From positions 1 through 11,727 of the forward strand of contig JBMNNU010000090.1 of NCBI GenBank assembly GCA_050942695.1: 11,727 bases of DNA. The letters run 5' to 3'. Source of the DNA: JBMNNU01 sp050942695 (lineage in GTDB: Bacteria; Chloroflexota; UBA6077). Below the pieces are notes generated by a model. It was not told where the DNA came from. It saw only the letters and a list, made by a program, of their open reading frames with translations, and ran no database searches. Below are positions 6,681 through 11,727 of the stretch, piece by piece (position 1 is the stretch's first letter; every line of letters starts with the position of its first letter). The position numbers and the translations under genes are program-made.

Positions 6681-7247
6681 TCAGGGGGTGGAGATGATAT
6701 AAACCGGCAGGTGCTGGACCCCGTGGTGAAGGGCCTCTTGATCGGTTGGGTACCAGATGTCGATCCACCTGCCTTTTATTCCACCACCGGTGTCCAGCGC
6801 TTCGAATACCATGTTATCGAAGCCGCTGATAGCGAGCCTGGATCCCAGCGGTATCACAGCCGGATCTACAGCAACAGTACCCCATCTTGTCTTCGTGCCA
6901 GTCTTGGTGATTCCGAGGCCATCAGTGCCGTTAAAACGAGAGGAATCAGAGTAAGCCGTCACTTTAAAAACGCCCATCGGGCGCCGCGTAGCAGCAGCCT
7001 GGAAAGGAATTATTCCGGCTGGGGGGGAGCGCTGGGAGGATCGATCATCCCCAAAGCCTTTGCCTCCATAGCTTCTTATGGACGATGACTCCTTGGTTTG
7101 CAACAGGCGGTCGGCATAGCCGTTAAGAGCGATAACAAGGTCGATTCGATCAATGCTCTGGTCTGTGTATCTAGACAATTCCCAGAACAACAGCCCGATT
7201 ATTGCGCCAATTGCCAAGGCCAGTATCCACGGCCGATTGTGAGGCAT
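6681..7247 (-). CDS. membrane-anchored 3D-domain protein (MltA-fold, probable cell-wall enzyme)
   Basis: The protein has 188 residues, with an N-terminal membrane helix (about 6-23, WILALAIGAIIGLLFWEL), a variable linker, and a C-terminal 3D domain from about residue 92. The domain shows FKVTAYS, then WGTVAVDPAVIPLGS with Asp128, then FEALDTGGGIKG with Asp152, then WIDIW with Asp163. These are the three aspartates that name the family. 3D domains share the fold of the MltA lytic transglycosylase and of resuscitation/stationary-phase survival proteins in Firmicutes, so cleavage of peptidoglycan glycan strands is likely but not shown. The ATG at 7247 is preferred over a TTG at 7289, because the latter would overlap the -10 region of the predicted promoter. 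GGGGA lies 6 nt upstream as a modest ribosome binding site. It ends 120 nt upstream of rel. Confidence 0.87.
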   Translation of the reverse strand: MPHNRPWILALAIGAIIGLLFWELSRYTDQSIDRIDLVIALNGYADRLLQTKESSSIRSYGGKGFGDDRSSQRSPPAGIIPFQAAATRRPMGVFKVTAYSDSSRFNGTDGLGITKTGTKTRWGTVAVDPAVIPLGSRLAISGFDNMVFEALDTGGGIKGRWIDIWYPTDQEALHHGVQHLPVYIISTP

Positions 7248-7281
7248 CCAAAGTCCCCGCTCTTTTGATACACCCAGACGA

Positions 7282-7310
7282 GTTATCAACTATTATCATA
7301 ATTCTGTCAA
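7282..7310 (-). promoter_or_regulatory. promoter of the 3D-domain gene
   Basis: On the minus strand a perfect TTGACA (7310-7305) precedes GATAAC (7287-7282) by 17 bp. Transcription would start near 7275, leaving about 28 nt before the ATG at 7247. Confidence 0.5.
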
Positions 7311-7381
7311 GTCCCTCAAAGTTGGAGCAGGTACTGCGGTAATTTGTGATGGCGAAGAGTCTGAATACAAGGATGGAGTTG

Positions 7382-7420
7382 AAAAACAACACCGGCAGGC
7401 TCTTCTTCGTCCTGCCGGTG
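7382..7420 (-). terminator. intrinsic terminator of the tRNA-Arg gene
   Basis: On the minus strand a perfect 10-bp stem (CACCGGCAGG with CCTGCCGGTG; 7420-7411 and 7399-7390) with an 11-nt loop is followed at once by TTGTTTTT. It lies 16 nt after the tRNA 3' end and separates it from the 3D gene. Confidence 0.88.
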
Positions 7421-7435
7421 CGGGTCTTCTGCGGG

Positions 7436-7507
7436 TACCCCGTGGGCGACTCGAACGCCCGCACCTGGCTCCGGAGGCCAGTGCTCTATCCACTGAGCTA
7501 ACGGGGC
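7436..7507 (-). tRNA. tRNA-Arg (anticodon CCG)
   Basis: The 72-nt minus-strand sequence folds as a full cloverleaf: acceptor GCCCCGT/ACGGGGT, D stem GCTC/GAGC with an 8-nt loop, anticodon stem CTGGC/GCCAG with loop CTCCGGA (anticodon CCG), a 4-nt variable loop, and T arm GGGCG-TTCGAGT-CGCCC. The first acceptor pair is a G-U wobble. Position 73 is A, followed by CCC, so the CCA end is not encoded and must be added. It has its own promoter and terminator and decodes CGG arginine codons. Confidence 0.95.
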
Positions 7508-7518
7508 TTGCACACCAA

Positions 7519-7524
7519 ATTATA
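7519..7524 (-). promoter_or_regulatory. extended -10 of the tRNA-Arg promoter
   Basis: On the minus strand TGG-TATAAT (hexamer 7524-7519) forms a perfect extended -10, ending 11 nt before the tRNA 5' end. A clear -35 box is not seen 16-18 bp upstream. Confidence 0.55.
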
Positions 7525-7538
7525 CCATACCAAGGCCA

Positions 7539-7566
7539 ATGGCAGGAATAGTTTATGAAGTATAAT
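7539..7566 (+). promoter_or_regulatory. promoter of the malic enzyme gene
   Basis: A perfect TATAAT (7561-7566) lies 16 bp after ATGGCA (7539-7544; 4 of 6 matches). Transcription would start near 7573, giving a leader of about 35 nt. GGAGATGA (7594-7601) provides the ribosome binding site. It is back-to-back with the tRNA promoter. Confidence 0.5.
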
Positions 7567-7607
7567 CCTATCGTCACGTAAATGTAGAAGATCGGAGATG
7601 AATAGAG

Positions 7608-9050
7608 ATGCGTCGCAATTCGTCGGACTCGGCAGGTGCGGGCACTAGCGCTGGGTATAGATTTACCCTCAGAGCCCGTATCGCCAAGCGGATTGGAATG
7701 CTTGGCAAGGTCGCTTCGGCCATATCTCAGGCAGGAGGTTCGGTCGTAGCCATAGATATCGTCCTACCAGGCCGAGAGCAGATAGTACGCGACATCACTA
7801 TCGATGCCTCCGATGAAACACATCAGCAGCGCATCGTCGCTCGGGTCAAACGGGTAGAGGGTGTGGAGGTGGTCAACGTCTCAGACCGCACCTTCCTTAT
7901 GCATCTGGGCGGTAAACTGGAGATAACCAGTAAGCGCCCCCTGAAAACTCGCGATGACCTGTCCATGGCATATACCCCCGGCGTTGCACGGGTGGCCAAA
8001 GCCATCAAGGAAGACCCGAGCCAGGTGTTCAAATTGACCATCAAAGGCAACGCTGTGGGGATCGTGACCGATGGGAGCGCGGTGCTGGGATTGGGGAATA
8101 TCGGCCCTGAAGCCTCTTTGCCCGTGATGGAGGGCAAATCGATGTTGTTCAAGGAGTTTGCAGGCGTCGACGCCTTCCCAATTGCTCTCGACACACAAGA
8201 CCCCAAAGAGATCGTCGAGGCAGTAAAGCGAATAGCCCCTGTTTTCGGAGCCATCAACCTCGAGGACATCTCGGCGCCTCGCTGTTTTCAGGTCGAGGAG
8301 CAACTCCGCCATGAGCTAGACATCCCCGTATTCCACGACGACCAGCACGGCACAGCGATCGTGGTGGCTGCAGCCTTGATCAACGCAACCAAAGTGGTTG
8401 GAAAGCAGTTGGAGAAGCTGAAAGTAGTAGTCAGCGGGGTTGGGGCCGCTGGAGTCGCTACCACCCAGCTCCTGGTGGACATGGGTATTCGGAACGTTAT
8501 CGGGTGTGATCGCGAAGGAGCCATCTACCAGGGAAGAACAGCGCACATGACGCCGATCAAAGAGCGGTATGCTTCGATCAGCAACCCGGAGCGGCTGAAA
8601 GGCCCGATATCAAAGGTGATCGAAGGCGCCGACTTCTTCCTAGGGGTCTCGTCTCCCGGCTTACTGAAGGTCGACGATATTAAAAAGATGGCTAGAGATC
8701 CGATAGTATTCGCGCTGGCCAACCCCGTCCCAGAGATACCACCCGATGAAGCTGAGCCCTACGTAGCCGTGATGGCGACAGGGCGCAGCGATTACCCAAA
8801 TCAGGTCAACAATGTCCTGGCCTTTCCAGGGGTTTTCAGAGGAGCCTTAGATTGCCGTGCTACTGCTATCAATCAAGCGATGAACCTCGCAGCAGCTAGA
8901 GCTATCGCCGAGCTGGTGAGCGATGATGAGCTGGCTGCAGATCACATCATCCCCAGTGTCTTCGACCGCAGGGTGGCGCCTGCGGTAGCCAGGGCTGTTT
9001 GTGAGACCGGCTATGAAACTGGAGTGGCTAGAAGAGGTCGCCGCTGCTAA
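7608..9050 (+). CDS. NAD(P)-dependent malic enzyme with N-terminal ACT domain
   Basis: This cytoplasmic enzyme oxidatively decarboxylates malate to pyruvate and CO2, linking the TCA cycle to pyruvate. It has 480 residues. Residues about 17-93 form an ACT-type domain (YRFTLRARIAKRIGMLGKVA...), followed by the malic domain with SMAYTPGVA (Tyr122), GSAVLGLGNIGPEASLPVME, EGKS (Lys177), the metal-binding Glu219-Asp220 (LEDISAPRCF) and HDDQHGTA (Asp245). The NAD-binding domain has GVGAAG (277-282) with CDREG after the second strand; an acidic residue there suggests NAD, but this is not decisive. ANPVPEI and NQVNNVLAFPG near the end are typical. The ACT domain implies allosteric control by a small molecule, perhaps an amino acid. 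The start is supported by GGAGATGA 6 nt upstream. The gene is transcribed alone and converges with the lipid cassette, with 9 bp between the stop codons. Confidence 0.94.
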   Translation: MRRNSSDSAGAGTSAGYRFTLRARIAKRIGMLGKVASAISQAGGSVVAIDIVLPGREQIVRDITIDASDETHQQRIVARVKRVEGVEVVNVSDRTFLMHLGGKLEITSKRPLKTRDDLSMAYTPGVARVAKAIKEDPSQVFKLTIKGNAVGIVTDGSAVLGLGNIGPEASLPVMEGKSMLFKEFAGVDAFPIALDTQDPKEIVEAVKRIAPVFGAINLEDISAPRCFQVEEQLRHELDIPVFHDDQHGTAIVVAAALINATKVVGKQLEKLKVVVSGVGAAGVATTQLLVDMGIRNVIGCDREGAIYQGRTAHMTPIKERYASISNPERLKGPISKVIEGADFFLGVSSPGLLKVDDIKKMARDPIVFALANPVPEIPPDEAEPYVAVMATGRSDYPNQVNNVLAFPGVFRGALDCRATAINQAMNLAAARAIAELVSDDELAADHIIPSVFDRRVAPAVARAVCETGYETGVARRGRRC

Positions 9051-9059
9051 CGGCTGGGA

Positions 9060-9659
9060 TCATTCAGCAGCTTTCTCCTGAGCATCCAACTGCCTTTTGA
9101 CGTGAAGAACTCTCTGAGCTACTGTCACGTTAGTTAGCACCGCTAGCAACCACAGGATGGGCAACAACAGATACTGAGGAAAGAAAAGCCCGAGTGCGAG
9201 GAGAACTATCCTCTCGGGTCGCGGCACCAGCCCTACCTCGCCGTGCAACCCGAGCCCTTCAGCTCTGGCTCGGCTGTAGCTTACCATCACTGATCCGAAC
9301 AGTGCGATGTAAGCTGCTAGAAGGGCGGCCCAGTTACCCTGATTGAAGAGCCACACCATCAAGCCCAGGAAGACGATCCCCTCCGAGTAGCGATCCAGGG
9401 TAGAGTCCAGCATTGCCCCAAAACGGGTGACTCGACCGCTTAGGCGGGCCACCGAGCCATCCAACATATCGAAGGCGTTGATGAGCAGCACCAGCACCCC
9501 ACCTACGACCAACTGCCCTGAAGCCAGCACCGCAGCAACCAGGAAATTGAGGAGTAACCCTAATAGGGTAATACTGTTGGGGCTTACGCCCAGTCGCACC
9601 AGCAATCGCGCTGGGTAAAATGAGATGCGCCTGGCCAGGGGATATAGCTTATCAAACAT
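9060..9659 (-). CDS. CDP-alcohol phosphatidyltransferase, phosphatidylinositol-phosphate-synthase-like
   Basis: This is an integral membrane enzyme that moves a phosphatidyl group from CDP-diacylglycerol to an alcohol phosphate. It has 199 residues and about six hydrophobic helices. The family signature is complete: Asp64, Asp67-Gly68, Ala71-Arg72, Gly81, Asp85, Asp89. The sequence YSRARAEGLG (128-137) followed by PRPERIVLL (147-154) resembles actinobacterial phosphatidylinositol-phosphate synthases (inositol-1-phosphate as acceptor) more than glycerol-phosphate synthases. The PimA-like gene just upstream supports this, but substrate choice is inferred. Its ATG lies 3 nt after the glycosyltransferase stop codon (TAG-AAG-ATG), so the two are almost certainly cotranscribed and translationally coupled. 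An archaetidylinositol-type or PgsA role cannot be excluded. Confidence 0.88.
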   Translation of the reverse strand: MFDKLYPLARRISFYPARLLVRLGVSPNSITLLGLLLNFLVAAVLASGQLVVGGVLVLLINAFDMLDGSVARLSGRVTRFGAMLDSTLDRYSEGIVFLGLMVWLFNQGNWAALLAAYIALFGSVMVSYSRARAEGLGLHGEVGLVPRPERIVLLALGLFFPQYLLLPILWLLAVLTNVTVAQRVLHVKRQLDAQEKAAE

Positions 9660-9662
9660 CTT

Positions 9663-10850
9663 CTACCTACTGATAAAATGGCTTAGGCTTGTAGCGGCCC
9701 TCCGCCACCGGCTTCGTTTCGGTGATTGAGACCTCGATTTGACCATAGCGGCAAATTCATAAAAAGCGAGAACCTGGCTGGCAACCTTATCCCAAGCGAA
9801 CTGCTCCGCTCGCTGTTTCCCCTCCTGGCCCATTCTGTTCCTCAGGTCGGAGTCGGATAGCAAGCGTACCAGCGATAGCGCCAAAGCCTGCTCGTCCTTA
9901 GGTGGCACCAGGAAGCCTTCGACACCATGTGTTACCACGTGGCGATACCCTGGGATATCCGAGGCAACCAACGGCTTCCCGGAAGCCATGGCCTCCAGCA
10001 ATATGATGCCGAAGCTTTCCTGCCCGGTGGATGGAGCGCAGAAAACATCGCAAGATCTATAATATCTAGCTAGATCTTCGCTGGAGACGAAACCGGTGAA
10101 CTCAATATTCTGCAGTTGTCTGGAACCCGCTAGTCGGCGATAGTCCTCCAGTAAGGGACCTGAACCCACTACTATCAGGCGCGCGTTCGGGAAATGATCC
10201 CAAACCCCGACCATAGCTCTCATCAGATACTTGAGGCCCTTTCGCTTTTCCAGTCTGCCGACAAATAGTATCTTTGGATCGGAATTCCTATACTTCTCCA
10301 ACGGTTCGACAGGCCCGGCGAAGCGTTGGTAGTCGATGCCATTGGGAATAATTTCGTACTCACCGGGGAAATATTCAGAGACAAAATCTCGCGCCGCCGG
10401 AGAGACGGCAATCCTGCCATGGAGTCTCCTAGCGAAATAGCGCAGTATCGGTTTCCCGTAGAAGTATCCGATGTTGGACTGTGCGAAAGCGTGGAACGTG
10501 CCGACATTCACGGCTTGTGAATAGCGCAACACTGTTATCGGCAAAGCTGGTAGGAGCGGCTCATGTAGGTGAACCACATCAAACTGCTCCCTCTCCAAAG
10601 TCTCCTTAACCTTTCTGGATAAACGAAGTGATAAGGAGACACGGGCAACGGACCCGTTGATCGGAATGGGCACAACGGAGCCAAATGCGTGGACGACCTC
10701 GTCGGTTTGGCCACGCACCCCAGCCGATTGAGGAGCAATAATATGGACTTCGTGCCCCCGAATCCTGAACTCGGTGGCCAGGTGCGATATATGTTCCGTT
10801 ACCCCACCAGGATAAGGATAATCGTAAGGTGAAACCAGGGCTATCTTCAA
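9663..10850 (-). CDS. GT4 glycosyltransferase, PimA-like (phosphatidylinositol mannosyltransferase type)
   Basis: The protein has 395 residues and a GT-B fold. It probably transfers mannose (or another sugar) from a nucleotide donor to a phosphatidylinositol-type lipid at the inner face of the membrane. It starts KIALVSPYDYPYPGGVTEH, in step with the PimA N-terminus, with the glycine pair at 15-16. Also seen are DVVHLHEP (His96), VGRLEKRKG (Arg199 and Lys204, donor phosphate binding) and the E-x7-E motif (QESFGIILLE, Glu278 and Glu286). The last 25 residues are strongly basic, suiting membrane binding. The start is a TTG at 10850: AGGAG (10863-10859) lies 8 nt upstream and the family N-terminus begins there. 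The longer ATG start at 10910 would overlap the acyltransferase gene and add an unaligned 20-residue extension. Acceptor and sugar are inferred from the neighbours. Confidence 0.9.
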   Translation of the reverse strand: MKIALVSPYDYPYPGGVTEHISHLATEFRIRGHEVHIIAPQSAGVRGQTDEVVHAFGSVVPIPINGSVARVSLSLRLSRKVKETLEREQFDVVHLHEPLLPALPITVLRYSQAVNVGTFHAFAQSNIGYFYGKPILRYFARRLHGRIAVSPAARDFVSEYFPGEYEIIPNGIDYQRFAGPVEPLEKYRNSDPKILFVGRLEKRKGLKYLMRAMVGVWDHFPNARLIVVGSGPLLEDYRRLAGSRQLQNIEFTGFVSSEDLARYYRSCDVFCAPSTGQESFGIILLEAMASGKPLVASDIPGYRHVVTHGVEGFLVPPKDEQALALSLVRLLSDSDLRNRMGQEGKQRAEQFAWDKVASQVLAFYEFAAMVKSRSQSPKRSRWRRAATSLSHFISR

Positions 10851-10858
10851 TTTGGAAG

Positions 10859-10863
10859 CTCCT
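10859..10863 (-). promoter_or_regulatory. Shine-Dalgarno that fixes a TTG start of the glycosyltransferase
   Basis: On the minus strand AGGAG stands 8 nt before TTG (10850-10848). The codons after it give KIALVSPYD, the normal beginning of a PimA-like protein. Confidence 0.6.
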
Positions 10864-10879
10864 AGCCGAACGTAGCTAC

Positions 10880-11722
10880 CTAAGACCAGACCGGTTCGAA
10901 TACTATCCATTGCTCGGGCTTAGCTGAGATAGCTTTTTCCATTATCCCAGCCAGCCTCTGGGTGTTGATGCGTATGTCATCCTTCAGCTTGCCGGTGCGC
11001 TCCAACTCGAGAGGGCTGCCAATATGTGCTAGGAAACGGTTATCCCCGTTTCGATAGGTAAACGCTGGAATCACCGTTGCGCCTGTCCTGATAGCCAGCA
11101 TAATCGGCCCTATAGGTATAGTGGTTTCTCTACCGAAAAACAACACCGGTACCCCGTTCTTTTGGATATCCCGGTCGGCCACCAACCCCACGATCTCGTT
11201 GCGCTCCAGGGACTCAGTCAACTCGCGCACGATGTTTGAGTGAAAAGGCACCAGCCTGATGCCACGGCTTCCCCGAATACGTACCATTAGATCCAGAAGT
11301 TGCGGGGGGCTAATCGCCTCCACTACCGATACGACCTTTAACTTTCTGGCAGCCAGGATTTGCGCCACCAGCACCGGGCTTCCCAAGTGCGCCGAGACAA
11401 GCACCACACCTTTGCCCTTTGCCAATCCCCCTTCCAGGTTCTCCCAACCTTCCAGGTGAATGGCTTCTTCCAACTCCTCGTCGCTTAAAGAAGGTATTCG
11501 GAAATTATCGTAATAGTACCGGGCGCCCTCTCGGAACACCTCCCTTGCCAGTATGTCCGCCCCTTCAGTATCGCTGTTCAGTACGACTGAAAGGTTTCGC
11601 TGGACATTAGACCTCTGTCGCGACAGCAACCTGTATGCGAGATCCCCTACCCATCCAAGAATCCTGTACGCCACGGTGGGAGGAGTCTTCGGTGCTATTA
11701 GGCTCAAAACTCTGAACACCAA
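10880..11722 (-). CDS. LpxL/HtrB/PatA-family lysophospholipid acyltransferase, possibly cut by the window edge
   Basis: This is a membrane-associated acyltransferase. Next to a PimA-like enzyme it may acylate a phosphatidylinositol glycoside, as PatA does in mycobacteria. The 280 residues seen fit the family: an N-terminal segment starting FRVLSLIAPKTPPTVAYRIL, VSAHLGS (His112), SVVEAISPP (Glu135), VADRDIQKNGV, FFGRETTIPIGPIMLAIRTGA, and the end EQWIVFEPVW. The catalytic HX4D/E motif is odd: His112 is present, but the acid five residues on is Val117 (HLGSPV) and no acidic residue lies between 113 and 134. Activity may rely on other residues or be lost. The listed start (TTG at 11722, then GTG at 11719) is uncertain because the frame stays open to the edge, so a few residues may be missing. 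Its TAG lies 29 nt before the glycosyltransferase start. Confidence 0.85.
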   Translation of the reverse strand: MVFRVLSLIAPKTPPTVAYRILGWVGDLAYRLLSRQRSNVQRNLSVVLNSDTEGADILAREVFREGARYYYDNFRIPSLSDEELEEAIHLEGWENLEGGLAKGKGVVLVSAHLGSPVLVAQILAARKLKVVSVVEAISPPQLLDLMVRIRGSRGIRLVPFHSNIVRELTESLERNEIVGLVADRDIQKNGVPVLFFGRETTIPIGPIMLAIRTGATVIPAFTYRNGDNRFLAHIGSPLELERTGKLKDDIRINTQRLAGIMEKAISAKPEQWIVFEPVWS

Positions 11723-11727
11723 GTATT

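Noticed and set aside
7296..7577. Open frames across the tRNA and terminator on the minus strand
   Set aside because: They run through the tRNA-Arg gene and its terminator and have no ribosome binding site or domain; they are chance frames.
9043..9067. Bidirectional terminator between the malic enzyme and the lipid cassette
   Set aside because: GCTGCT and AGCAGC can pair, but the loop is long (about 19 nt), the stem is only 6 bp and no T-run follows on either strand.

Overview
The window looks like a housekeeping stretch of a bacterial chromosome of moderate GC content (about half G+C by eye). The best guess for the host is a member of the Chloroflexota, perhaps Dehalococcoidia-like. The grounds are the gene style: a full-length Rel, an ACT-fused malic enzyme, a small Lys-rich protein beside a FecR-like surface protein, and a phosphatidylinositol/PimA/acyltransferase lipid cassette. 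This is inference. An actinobacterium is the main alternative because of the lipid cassette, but the moderate GC fits it less well. No mobile element, CRISPR array or phage gene was seen.

Layout: (1) 1-307 is a non-coding leader with a promoter-like site and hairpins. (2) 308-4317 runs on the plus strand: a membrane-anchored SH3/glucosaminidase cell-wall hydrolase, tgt (tRNA-guanine transglycosylase, preceded by a hairpin leader), a 49-residue Lys-rich protein, and an overlapping membrane-anchored FecR-domain protein. (3) 4344-7507 runs on the minus strand: tRNA-Arg(CCG) with its own promoter and terminator, a membrane-anchored 3D-domain protein, and a bifunctional-type Rel (p)ppGpp synthetase/hydrolase. 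(4) 7608-9050 on the plus strand is an ACT-fused malic enzyme, divergent from the tRNA. (5) 9060-11722 on the minus strand is a tight cassette of LpxL/PatA-like acyltransferase, PimA-like GT4 glycosyltransferase and phosphatidylinositol-phosphate-synthase-like CDP-alcohol transferase.

Together the genes cover envelope maintenance (two probable peptidoglycan-acting proteins and a glycolipid cassette), tRNA and stringent-response functions, and central carbon metabolism. Several starts differ from the longest open frames. The hydrolase probably starts at 308 (AGGAGGT), the Lys-rich protein at 2928 (GGAGGTGA), Rel at 6560, the 3D protein at 7247 and the glycosyltransferase at a TTG at 10850. I did not find a clear novel multi-gene system. 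The items most worth a second look are the acyltransferase that lacks the acid of its catalytic HX4D/E motif, the Rel with an acidic QFDD segment beside an intact hydrolase motif, the structured tgt leader, and the overlapping small-protein/FecR pair.
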